A stretch of 23,640 bases of DNA from Pelargonium cotyledonis (lineage: Eukaryota; Streptophyta; Magnoliopsida; Geraniales; Geraniaceae), in contig JAYMTA010000855.1 of assembly GCA_036897625.1 (NCBI GenBank), positions 1 through 23,640 on the forward strand, written 5' to 3'. The stretch's first letter is position 1, and each line of letters opens with the position of its first letter. Positions 9,926-19,800 of this stretch are shown here, piece after piece. Both the position numbers and the translations under genes were made by a program. The notes under the pieces were generated by a model that ran no database searches, was not told where the DNA came from, and worked only from the letters and a program-made list of their open reading frames with translations.

Positions 9926-11569
9926 CTATGTTAAAATGCCAAAACTTCGAAAGCTAATCCCACCTTCACACTTATGAGCACAAAGAGAAGCCCATGAGAA
10001 CCAATGAAGCCCCCACTCCTTCCCGGGACTCAATTGCCACCAAAATTTATTCACGATTAACTCAATTTTTTCTGAAGCCGATTCTGGAAGAAGAAACACA
10101 CCCATTGTGCACGTCGGAATCGCTTGAGCGACGGCTTTAATAAGAACCTCCTTCCCCGCCTTTGATAATGCTTTAGCCGACCATGATGCCACCCGACTCC
10201 GGACTCGGTCTACTAAGCCATCGAAGAGCACCACACGCCGACCCCCTACATAAATTGGAGCCCCCAAGTAATTCTCGAATCTGCTAACTTGAGTAACACA
10301 AAGAAATGAGGTCACAGCCAACTTCATATCCACTTTCATATTCGAGCTAAACATAATATCGGATTTATGAAAATTAACCCGCTGGCCCGAGCATCTCTCA
10401 TATGTGTTCAAAATATCCTTCACCACTCTAGCCTCTTCACTCGTAACTTTAAAAAATATCAAAGCATTGTGGGCAAAAAATAAATGAGTAATACTAGGGG
10501 CACCACGCGCCACGCAACAACCATGGATTAAACCCCTAGCTTGCCTCGCTTGAAGTAAAGCCGAGAGGCCCTCCGCCACTATTATGAAAAGATAAGGAGA
10601 GATAGGGTCTTCTTATCGAATACCCCGAGAAGGAACAAATGACCGAGACAAACCTCGAGCAAACTCCACTCAAAAACTAACCGAACAAACCCCACTCATT
10701 ATAATATCAACCCATCTCGAATTGAAACCGAGCCTTAGCATTATAGCTTGTAAAAAATCCCACTCCACGCTATCATAAGCCTTCGCCATGTCCAGCTTGA
10801 GAGCCCCTCAACCATCCTTGCCTTGAGTTTTCCAGTGGAGAAAATGGAATAACTCATTTGCGATGCAAATATTGTCAGTAATAAACCGAGCCGGGATAAA
10901 CGCACTTTGGGATTCTGAAATAATATTGTTCAAAATTGGCTTCAATAGATTAGCTAGAGTCTTCGAGATGATCTTCTAAATAATATTGCATAACACAATT
11001 GGATGCATATCTCCAACCGATTTTGGCCTTGCTTTATTCAGGATGAGAACAAGAATAGTTTCATTAAATTGAGTCGGGATTGACCCGCTTCGCAGAACCT
11101 GGAGCCAAGCCGAAGTGACATCCGCCCCTACCACGAGCTAGAAATGTTGAAAAAAAGTCAGATTTAAACCGTCTGGACCAGGTGCTTTATTGAGATGCAT
11201 AGCATTAATAGCAGCTTTAATTTTGTCTTCATGAAAATCAGCTAGCAATGAATCATTGTGAGCCACTCTCACCCGAGGCCGAACATATTGTAGAAGACCA
11301 AAATCACCCAATCCACGAGCTCGGAACTTGTCCGTATAAAAACGAACCATCAATTCTCGAATTGCATCACTCCCCTCCACCCAAATTCCATCCGGACCCT
11401 AGAGCCTCTCGACCCAATTGTTCTTTTTCTGAGTCAACGCAGTACGATGGAAAAAATGAGTATTCAAGTCTCCATGTTGTAACCACAAGGTCTTCGAATG
11501 TTGTCACCAATAAACCTCTTGCCGGTGCAGCAAATCAAGAAGCTGGACCCGAATTTCCTCTGCTCGCAA
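9926..11569 (-). pseudogene. LINE ORF2, reverse transcriptase part
   Basis: Going down the minus strand the stations are a linker with KTLWLQHGDLNTHFF, then LNKAPGPDG (near 11175), AFIPARFITDN, and LDMAKAYDSVEWDF with the first catalytic Asp (near 10773). THLFFAHNALIFF follows, where relatives have FADD. The catalytic Asp pair is thus His-Asn (codons CAC AAT on the minus strand, 10466-10471), which should abolish polymerisation. ENYLGAPIYVGGRR and KEVLIKAVAQAIPT complete the thumb. The stretch 10580-11137 is interrupted by several stops; 9926-10579 is one clean frame of 217 codons. Confidence 0.87.
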
Positions 11570-12518
11570 TCAGCTAACAGAATCAGCCCGACGACTCATG
11601 ATTTCCAACTGCTTTTCAACTTGGTGGACCTGCTTATTTAAATTAACAATTGAGGAATGGTCCCATGATTCAAGAGCAGACACAACATTACACACTTTGT
11701 CACTTACTGAATGTCCTTCCCAGCTCCCTCGGACTACTTCCCCACATTCTGCTGATTGAAGCCATAAATTTTCAAATTTAAACCTGCCCCTCCCGTGCCC
11801 CTGCACAATATTACCCGGAGTAAGTAGGATCGGGTAGTGATCGGAAGTATAAAAAGGCAAGTGTCTTACCTTCCAACCTGGAAACCTAGCCCGCCACGAG
11901 TCCGATACTACCACACAATCTAGACGTTCCTCAATCTGAATATTAAAGCCACTCCCTCTACGCCAAGTATAATCATATCCTTCAAAACCTATATCACATA
12001 AGCCAACATCATTAAGGGCACTATCAAAACCGAATAAAAGAGCCATAGGTAGGGGATCACCCCCTTCTTTTCTAGGCAAACATAAGATCATTAAAGTCAC
12101 CTGCACAGATCCAACATTGATCCGAACTTTGAGCCAAACCACTAAACCGATTCCATGAACAAACTCTATGCGCTCTATTAGGTTCACCATAATAGCCTGT
12201 AAAACGCCAAGAACCCCAAGCAGAAACAGTTACTGACACATCAATGTAATAAAAATAAGTATTGAGTAGGGATACTTGGACCCGATCGACCCAAAAAAGA
12301 GCCAGGCCGCCGCTTCTCCCTATACAATCAACAGCTAAACAACCATGCATACCTAACTTGACCCGAAGAGATTCCAGGCCCTCATTAGATGTCAATGTCT
12401 CCATCAAGAAGATAAGGTCGGGTTTCTTGTCTCGTACTAGGCTGTGCAAGACTTGAAATGTTCGTGGGTTGCCCAACCCACGACAGTTCCAAACTAAAAG
12501 ACTCATTTGTTTGGGCAA
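11570..12518 (-). pseudogene. LINE ORF2, endonuclease part
   Basis: The frame starts at 12518 (MPKQMSLLVWNCRGLGNPRT). It shows the APE-type catalytic stations in order: WNCRG, LMET, GGLALFW, WRFTGYYGEP and WICAGDFNDL. A stop follows at about 12072. The protein continues in another frame (ending at 11570) with GGDPLP, FEGYDYTWRRG, EERLD and TSDHYPILL, the last carrying the catalytic SDH. One frameshift near 12070-12110 therefore splits an otherwise complete endonuclease. This enzyme would nick target DNA for target-primed reverse transcription. Confidence 0.87.
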
Positions 12519-13530
12519 GCTTGTGTCCCCAAGCCTGCCTGCTCCACGTTTTTTGACTCAAACTTCATCACCTCATTATCTTCCACATCCCTTCTCCGTT
12601 TAGCCAACGCTGAAACTGGGTCCTGCAACTCAGATCTGTCAGTACCCTCCATTGTCACCTTCTGGACTGGTTGCCTCGACACTGGTTTCCGCTCCTCATC
12701 TGCACTATTCTGCAAACAATCAGCACCGACCTGCGTAAACCGACCCCGAGGAGCCTTCAGAAAATTACCAAACGCCCGATCAGGCCCCAGATTTGCCACT
12801 GCTCGAATACTCATACAATCTTTTTTGAAATGACCCAATATGCCATAGAAAAAACAAAATCCCGAAAGCTTCTCATACTGGAACGTTACCATGCACAACC
12901 CAACCTTCGGAAAGGTTAACCGAGCCTTCCGACGAAGAGGCTTGTTGATATCCAGCAATACTTGAATACGGACATACGAGTTCCATTCGCTATGAAAACT
13001 CAGCGGATCCATCTCCATAAACGGCCCCACTCCATTGCCAAGGTCCTTACACACCTGATCAACCGCGTAGCCTTTCGGAATCCCCCTAACTTGAACCCAA
13101 ATACTCAGTGACGAAAGCTCCACTGTCAAGGACTGATCTCCTTCACCCAGTTTGCGAAATGTCAGCACCCGTTTATTAAAAAACCAGGGTCCGTCGACTT
13201 CCATCCGCCTAGCATCTTCTTCGTCAAAAAACTCAAACAGGTAGCGAACTACTCCTCCACGACCACGAGCAGGATAGATTATGTCCGAGATCCGAACGCC
13301 TCTGATTAGTTTCCAAACAGATGCCATAGTCTGCCTCATAGCCGGAAAGTTTATTGAGTTATTCGACAAAAAACGACCAACAAACCCCCAGGATTTACTT
13401 TCCGGTGGTGGAGTCGGGATAGGATTTGCATTGTAGCCAAGACAATATCAACATCATTAAACTGTAAGCCATGCAAACCCACCGCTACCTCCTCCAAACT
13501 GGGCAGTTTGCCACTTCCATCCACTTCCAT
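12503..13530 (-). pseudogene. LINE ORF1: DUF4283 and CCHC nucleic-acid-binding protein
   Basis: The likely start is the ATG at 13530 (MEVDGSGKLPSLEEVAVGL). The frame slips by one base near 13430, after which GFVGRFLSNNSINFPAMRQT (the DUF4283 fold) runs on without a break to the stop at 12503. The DUF4283 part ends near the VDGPWFF motif. The IWVQVRGIP segment follows, then the knuckle FCFFYGILGHFKKDC, in which the second zinc-binding cysteine has become tyrosine. A lysine/arginine-rich tail closes the protein. ORF1 proteins bind the LINE RNA. The stop overlaps the ORF2 start at 12518 by 16 bases, so the two reading frames are translationally close. Confidence 0.85.
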
Positions 13531-13699
13531 TGGGTCCTGTGTGCTTATTTCTGTCTGCAGCCACTACTCAGCTAACCAACAACTGCTAACTACCAACCAC
13601 TTTGCCGCAAAACTCCTCTGAAATCACAAAACCCTAGCCGCCAATCACTTGCCTTCAGAAGCACAATTCTCTAACCCTAGAGAGAGAAGTCTGCTAAAT

Positions 13700-13774
13700 C
13701 ATCCGTTAAATTTTTAATCTGTCGTAATCCATAATTGTTATCCAATCTATAGTTATCCAATTCAAACCATCAAA
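13700..13774. repeat. MITE-like end fragment beside the LINE
   Basis: Read on the minus strand, 13789 to 13700 runs GGTTGCATTTGATGGTTTG, then AATTGGATAAC and GATTGGATAAC in tandem. GGTTGCATTTGATGG resembles the GGTTGTGTTTGATCG start near 6370 and the ends of common plant MITEs. The LINE may have landed in this element. The other end was not found with confidence. Confidence 0.3.
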
Positions 13775-13846
13775 TGCAACCAAAGAGTATATGTTATGGA
13801 ACAAGAAAAATGCAACCAAAGAGTACATGTTATGGAACAAGAAAAT
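13775..13846. repeat. 36-bp tandem duplication
   Basis: The unit beginning TGCAACCAAAGAGTATATGT occurs twice in a row (13775-13810 and 13811-13846) with only a couple of differences. It lies upstream of the kinase gene's leader. Confidence 0.9.
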
Positions 13847-14065
13847 TGTGAATCAGTTTTTTTATTTTTAGAAATAGAGAATATAGTAATTGATGAAAAA
13901 AAGATGGGTTATTCTAATAATAATAGAGGTGGGCGGAAGAGAAGGATGGCAAACAGGCGTAAATAAGTAGAAAGGAGGAGGGCAATTGAGAAGGCAAAAA
14001 GAAAAAGAGAGAGGAAAAAGGTGGAGCTGTGGATCGCACCACATGGGGTTGTAGGCTCCCCCTCT

Positions 14066-14100
<35 letters not shown>

Positions 14101-14139
14101 CCACCTGCCATCTCCACCTCCTCCTCGAAATTTCTCTTC
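13847..14139 (+). promoter_or_regulatory. Upstream region and 5' leader of the BIN2-like gene
   Basis: Purine-rich DNA (13900-14030) gives way to a pyrimidine-rich leader before the ATG at 14140. No clear TATA box is seen. CT-rich leaders are common in plant genes with broad expression. The transcription start cannot be placed from sequence alone. Confidence 0.5.
14058..14101 (+). repeat. C-run and (CT)n microsatellite in the leader
   Basis: A block of Cs and CTs leads into about 14 uninterrupted CT units, ending about 38 bases before the start codon. Such tracts vary in length between individuals and can influence expression. Confidence 0.92.
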
Positions 14140-17100
14140 ATGGCGGAGGATATGGTATCTCTTTCTCTCTTTCTGATTCTCAGTTTTTCTTATAATTCTT
14201 TCGCCTAGTTTTGTTATTGTTGTTATCTGGTTGCTCTTTTGGCGATCTGTTGATGCTTGATTTTGCTTTTTCCTGAATTGTTTGGCTTCTCAATATCGAT
14301 CTGTCTCTTCGTTGCCTCTTTCGTATCTGGCATTTGTGAATTATGTTCTCTTTTACTGTGTTTATTAGGCATAGCTTATCGTTTGTGTTCTTATTATGTT
14401 CATTTGGGGCTGGATTTTGTGTGTTCATTCCAATTTTTCATCGTCTGCTGATTCTCTTTCATATCTAGCGACTGGCAATCGAGAATTGGTTTTTTACCCT
14501 CTTAATTGTGTTCATGTTATGTTCATTGTGAGTTGATTCTTTTTATTTGACTGCGGGAATTCAATCTAAGTGAATTATCGAAAAGGGTTTGTCTAACCTG
14601 TGCAAGTTAGCTATATTTAATAGCCATATTTCAATTATTTATTAAATAATAATTATAGTTAGTGAGTTTCCTAATTAATAGTCTTTTATATGTCCATATT
14701 AATTAGGAAACTCACTAACTATAATTATTATTTAATAAATAATTTAAATACGGCAACAAATATGACTATTAAATATCCTTAACCTGTGCAAGTATTGCAC
14801 AGGTTTTGGGAGTTTGGTAGCTTCCTTTTGTTATTAATATTGTATCTCAAGCCTCAGTGGATTTGTTGATATCATATGTGGGAATCGAGTTTGATTGATT
14901 GATTGGAGATATGGATGCTTGTTTTTGTTTGTTGATAACATGAAATTACTCTTATGGTCCTATTTCCTTGTCGATGCTTGTTAATCCATTATGAATAGAT
15001 TTTGATTCTATGGGAGAATTCGGTGACGAATTTGGAATTAATTTAAGATCACTTTTTAAAGTTTAATTCTGTATGCTCTACAGGGAATGGCAGCTGCAGT
15101 CATTGATGGAAATGATCCTGTCACTGGTCATATTATCTCCACTACAATTGGAGGCAAAAATGGCGAACCCAAGCAGGTCTAAGCATATTTTGATCATGCC
15201 CATCTGTTAGATCTTAAGGAACCATCTGGGTTAAAATTTTGATCCAAGCATGAGAATCAAGAATGAAAATAAGAATAGGTTCCCATGCATCGTCTTTGGA
15301 TTAGACCTTTTTGTTCATGAAAATTGGAATCTCATTCCTATTTCCATTCCAAACTTTTTTAATCCAAATAGTGCGTGACTGGACATATTCCTCTATCCAG
15401 AAGCCAGGAAAACAAAAGGCACATTCTAGTTGTGTAATTTCCTGGTTATTCACCACTTCAAAATTAAGATTTATTTATCCTGGTTTAGAGACTGCTGATA
15501 CACATTAATATTCATGTTCACTCTTTATTACACTTCTTGCAGACCATTAGTTTCATGGCAGAGCGTGTAGTTGGAACTGGTTCATTTGGAGTTGTTTTTC
15601 AGGTATGCTAGTGTTACCATTGTAGCTAATGTTGTGTGGTTGCTACCCATATACTCATTTGTCTATTTTCTCCCATAGGCAAAATGCCTGGAATCTGGGG
15701 AGACAGTGGCTATAAAGAAGGTTTTGCAGGACAAAAGATATAAGAACCGTGAGATGCAATTGATGCGCACAATGGATCATCCAAATGTAGTTTGTTTGAA
15801 GCATTGTTTCTTTTCCACTACAAGCAAAGATGAACTTTTCCTCAACCTGGTCATGGAGTATGTCCCTGAGACCATGTCCCGGGTTCTAAAGCACTACAGC
15901 AATGCACAACAAAGAATGCCGCTTATCAATGTTAAGCTTTACATGTACCAGGTATTAATATTTCCTTTCATGGTTAAACTGTTATCTCATATGTACTTGG
16001 TGCTTAAGAATGTATATCTTGCAGATATTCAGGGGGTTGGCATATATCCATGCAGTTCCAGGAGTTTGTCACAGGGATTTGAAACCTCAAAATATTTTGG
16101 TTTGCTTCTCCCTAAATAAGTGACTATTTACTGGATACTAAAATATGACGCTTTCTCTTAATCATTTTTGGAATTCTACAGGTTGATCCGCTAACCCAGC
16201 AGGTGAAGATATGTGATTTTGGAAGCGCAAAAGTGCTAGTATGTTAAGATCTTAATCCTCATATTTCCTCACCTGTTGCCACAGTTTTTTATTCTTAGAA
16301 ATTTATTAGAGAATAACAGTAGATAGAGCTTTATGTGTGTGCTCTCTCATGTTATTTTGGTGCAAGAATGATCAAGAAGCATGATATTTTGTCTTTCGTA
16401 TGTGATGTCTATTGAATAAAGTTCACATCTGCATTTTACCTATGTGATTCCAGTGCGGGATTACTTATCAATTACTTTTCTTATGTCTTTAGCTTGATAA
16501 ATTTTAGGATGAACAACCCTGATATCTTCTCTCTGATAATTATAGGGTATATCATATTACAAGAGGTGGCACTTACGTAAGTAGATTGCTACATTGTTGT
16601 CTTGTGTTATTTCCGTGCAATCAAATTTTGACAGTTGTGGTGCATGTTCAGCTGCCTGTTAGACTTTGTTATTGGTCTCTGATGTTAACAAATCTAGTTA
16701 TAATGCAGGCTAATGTAAGAGGTGTATTGGTTTGTATTGTTTGTGTTTAATGTAATTAAATTGAATAGTTAGAGTTCGGAATTCGGAGTCAACTTGATAA
16801 GTCTTCAACTGATGAGACATTCATTATGCATCACCATCTTGTGCGAGTTTAACTTGGCAGAGAGATTGATTTTCTTCCTGAATTGCCCAGTTTGTTGTTA
16901 TCCTCATCGCATACCTTCCAGGCATATGCACGCAACAGGACATGCATACTAGTGTCGTACTCAGTCACTCGATTATTGGTCAGACAAGCTTTTGTTACTT
17001 GAATGTATCTACAAGACTGCTTTTAAGCTCAATGCCTATTTGGAAAAATGATTGCTGTTCATTTTCATTTCATTGCAACATAACTGTTCAAAGTCATGTC

Positions 17101-19284
17101 CTTTTCTTGCTGTAAAAAGTTAGAAACCAACTAATTGGTCATGCAGATATCAACATGTTGGCAATGTCTTTACTTATCACTCTGTATTGGCACTAATTGT
17201 TTATAATCATCTGACTTTTTTACCAGGTTAAAGGTGAAGCGAACATATCGTACATATGTTCTCGATTTTATCGAGCTCCAGAACTCATATTTGGCGCTAC
17301 TGAATATACGACCTCAATTGATATTTGGTCTGCTGGATGCATTCTTGCAGAGCTTCTTCTGGGCCAGGTAAGTTTGTATATTTATTCCTTCGGTTTTTAT
17401 TTGCAGGAAGTTCTTTTTTAAAAGGTATTGGGTTGTGGTAAGCTAAATTCACTCCTTTATTGTCTTAAATTTTTTCTAGCCACTGTTTCCTGGGGAAAGT
17501 GCAGTAGACCAGCTAGTGGAGATTATTAAGGTAAAGTTTGATTTTTTAATACTCTGAATTATGCAATTACTGTGGCCATATGCTGAATATGTATGTCGTG
17601 TTACTGTCACAGGTTCTTGGTACGCCAACACGAGAAGAAATTCGCTGCATGAATCCAAATTACACTGATTTTAGGTTTCCACAGATTAAGGCACATCCTT
17701 GGCACAAGGTTTGGATTAAACTTTTTTATCTTAAGCATTTAGTGGTTTTCTCAATCTTATAATTGCACTAGTATAACTGTAAACGAATTTAGGTCGCTTT
17801 TCTTTTCTATAACAGTTTTAATCTCTCCCATGTTAAGTTTTGGCTTATATAACTGTATTTTTGTCAATGAACATTTTTACTTTTTTGGACACCTAAAATA
17901 CCAATTCTGAGAAGGGTTAGTGACATTATTGTCGTGAATTTTTATTATAAACCAATACAAAATTTATTGGTTTAGGTTTTCCACAAACGGATGCCCCCAG
18001 AAGCTATTGATCTGACGTCACGACTGCTGCAGTACTCACCAAGTCTTCGATACACAGCTGTGAGTTTGTTTTTGCTAACATGCCTTTTAGAGCCATGAAC
18101 AATGCTTTAACATGTATTAGGTGATACATTTCAATCTAAGTTCATGAAATTCGCTTCTATTATTGCAATTTGCAGCTTGAGGCATGTGCACATCCTTTCT
18201 TTGATGAACTGCGTGAACCGAATGCTCGCCTACCCAATGGTCGCCCATTACCACCTTTGTTCAACTTCAAACAGGAAGTATGTCATCTAAATTTCAAACT
18301 GTATTTTCACATAGCATGATCATTGGTGTCCCTATGTAGGATGCTTGAATTGGGATGTTTTTGTAACTTAAAACTAGGGAACAAATCAGAGACTGATTAG
18401 GAATAAAGAATGAAATTTTCGTAGTCTTGTATTAGCTTCTTCACTACTTAGATAATTTGCTGAATGTCTAGGTAACTACTTGCTTCTCTGAGTCTACCAT
18501 ATTGATGAAATGACATACTTTTCTCAGAAATATGCAGCAAGCACTTAAAATTGTCATAATGTTACTTGCTCTTACTGGTTCATCTTAAATGAGAAAGAGA
18601 GTACATTTTAGCTTTTATAAGTGTATACTCATTTATATGCTTATCGATTCTTGCTGCAATTTATTGATTGTATATGCTTATAAGTTATGGTGTATAATAG
18701 TATCATATCGTTTCATGGTTGCTACTGGTTTCTACTCCTGTTTTGGGATGTGTATTATTTTTGTTAGAATGTTGAATGTTAGTCTAAACCTCCCTACATT
18801 TTGTAGATAATGTATTTGTAGAAATGATTATGAAACTGGTTTGACTTTGTTGAGTTGGGTGACTGAGTAGTTGTGTTAGGGGTGTTGCAATTCATGTTCG
18901 TGTTGTTGAAAGTTCAGTATTGTGTTAAACCCAAACACGACTCATTTATGAGTAGGTTGACACGATATGGCGGCTTAGTATTACACGTCTAAATAAATGG
19001 GTTTGTATTGACTTGGGTTACATGACCTGTTTATGACTCATTTAATTAAACGGGTTAGGCAGGTCAAGAGGGTGTGACATGAGCACGACACGACTAACTA
19101 AACGGGTTGGGTTAGTTTAGTTGACACGGACATGATTAAGTTTGAACCCAAACCCGCTTAAACTTGTGCCGTGATTGTGTCGTTATGTTCTTGCACTTGG
19201 GAGATTATCTATACTAATACTGACTCAAGTTCTTAATGTGTTGTTGCTCTGTTTCTGTTACAGTTATCTGGGGCATCTACATAA
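14140..19284 (+). CDS. Shaggy/GSK3-type protein kinase, BIN2-like (group II), 12 exons, early stop
   Basis: This Ser/Thr kinase belongs to the plant GSK3 family; its closest match is BIN2 (AtSK21), the negative regulator of brassinosteroid signalling. Exons: 14140-14154, 15084-15176, 15543-15602, 15679-15951, 16025-16099, 16182-16238, 17227-17367, 17480-17530, 17613-17708, 17976-18059, 18176-18277, 19264-19284. Every exon is a multiple of three, so all 11 introns are phase 0 with GT/AG ends. The 355 codons give: glycine loop GTGSFG (47-52), VAIKK with K69, E81, gatekeeper M115, HRDLKPQN with D165, DFG with D184, activation-loop ISYICSR with Y200, and TREE at 261-264, the position of the bin2-1 gain-of-function site. 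Numbering equals that of BIN2. The stop at 19282 replaces a conserved Glu, so the tail is 16 codons short. Unusual residues are TMSRV, LINVKLY and LRYTA where relatives have LYRV, VYVKLY and LRCTA. The kinase core looks functional. Confidence 0.93.
14594..14793. mobile_element. Foldback MITE in intron 1, with flanking direct repeats
   Basis: Two arms, 14633-14680 and 14697-14744, are perfect inverted repeats of 48 bp around a 16-base loop. Outside them a weaker inverted match continues (TATATTTAATAGCCATATTT on the left; its counterpart near 14755-14776 on the right). The direct repeat TAACCTGTGCAAGT lies at both outer edges (14594-14607 and 14780-14793) and is the best candidate for the target duplication. 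At 14 bp it is longer than usual for a DNA transposon. No coding capacity is present. The insert lies in intron 1 of the kinase gene and would be transcribed with it. Confidence 0.82.
15230..15370. repeat. Possible MITE remnant in intron 2
   Basis: GAGAATCAAGAATGAAAATAAGAATAG near 15250 and ATTGGAATCTCATTCC near 15325 are roughly inverted relative to each other, like the GGAATGGGAATGAGA-type ends of a common plant MITE class. The match is imperfect and the limits are uncertain. Confidence 0.3.
18876..19190. repeat. Interspersed repeat in intron 11 (GGGGTG-GCAAT/ACACGAC type)
   Basis: The block starts TTAGGGGTGTTGCAATTC and is rich in ACACGAC, AACGGGTT and GGGTT words in both orientations. 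This composition is familiar from a dispersed plant repeat whose ends read GGGGTGGCAAT. It accounts for about a third of the unusually long intron 11. Neither end has a clear target duplication. Confidence 0.55.
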
Positions 19285-19335
19285 CTGGTTAATAAGTTAA
19301 TACCAGAGCACATCAAACAGCAAATGGGGACGTAA
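19285..19335 (+). pseudogene. Vestigial C-terminal tail codons of the BIN2-like kinase
   Basis: Directly after the TAA at 19282-19284 the same frame reads LVNKLIPEHIKQQMGT and stops at 19333. Relatives read SPELVNKLIPEHI here, so the TAA stands for a GAA glutamate codon (one G-to-T change) and the frame is otherwise kept. The full tail would make a 372-residue protein, near the usual 380. Confidence 0.85.
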
Positions 19336-19580
19336 GTGAAGAGTTTTATTGATGCTTAATACGTAGCTAGCAATTGATGAGAAGTGAGAGAAGAGGAGGA
19401 GAGGGAGGGTTGTTGAGAACTCTGCTTAAATCATCATGCATTGTAGGCCTGCTGAGATCGCAAACAAACTCAAGCAGCTTGATGACTACTGCACTTGATC
19501 GATACTTTCGTTGCGTACACAACGGTATCATCCCCATTTTCTCTGTGTACATGATCACGGTTTATAGTAAAAGGTGGCCT

Positions 19581-19598
19581 GAGCGAGCTTGCTCGCTC
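19581..19598 (+). other. Perfect 8-bp hairpin in the 3' region
   Basis: GAGCGAGC, a TT loop and GCTCGCTC form a perfect stem, GC-rich in an AT-rich stretch. Confidence 0.75.
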
Positions 19599-19800
19599 TA
19601 CAGATGAAATAGCGCAGAAGGAAGGGTCAAGTGTGTGTGTTTAGCTATTATAGGAAAAGGGCCCCTAATAGATTGGCCCGGGTTTGTTGGTGTTTAAGTG
19701 TTGCTGTAATGTAATTGCTTGGTTGGTTTTTCAATTCTCATTAGCTCTTTGCCAAAGTAATGAATGTTATTTTTCCTCTTTTTTGTGCATTCATGTATAT

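Larger units (their letters stand above)
8419..13690 (-). mobile_element. L1-type LINE, near full length, degenerate
   Basis: Read on the minus strand, the element begins with CTCTCTCTAGGGTTAGAG near 13690. It then carries ORF1 (DUF4283 plus CCHC knuckle) and ORF2 in the order AP endonuclease, reverse transcriptase, zinc-binding zf-RVT and RNase H, ending near 8419. That is the layout of plant L1-clade LINEs with a terminal RNase H. No poly(A) tail is visible; the last bases read TTCCCTTCAAAA and then run into T. Imperfect matching flanks (8393-8418 and 13692-13715) may be the diverged target duplication. Several stops, at least three frameshifts and altered catalytic residues show it is dead. 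Confidence 0.88.
19285..19800 (+). other. Probable 3' untranslated region of the BIN2-like gene
   Basis: The sequence after the stop is non-coding and T-rich towards its end (TGTAATGTAATTGCTTGG, then AATGAA near 19762). No AATAAA signal is present; AATGAA is a weak variant. A perfect hairpin (GAGCGAGCTTGCTCGCTC, 19581-19598) lies in the middle. The exact cleavage site is not determinable here. Confidence 0.5.

Noticed and set aside
11248..12919. Several plus-strand frames of 64-109 codons over the LINE
   Set aside because: They are antisense to LINE ORF1, endonuclease and RT, which explain this DNA completely.
13868..14141. Two minus-strand frames rich in Glu-Arg repeats
   Set aside because: They are translations of the CT microsatellite and C-run in the kinase leader.
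15706..16119. A continuous 137-codon frame in the kinase gene
   Set aside because: It is exon 4 read through the intron at 15952 and then out of frame through exon 5. The spliced model matches the kinase family; this one does not after residue 82.
18589..18810. A 73-codon Cys/Tyr-rich frame
   Set aside because: It lies wholly in intron 11 and looks like an AT-rich chance frame.
19374..19607. A 77-codon frame after the kinase stop
   Set aside because: It lies in the 3' untranslated region, has no family resemblance and is out of frame with the kinase.
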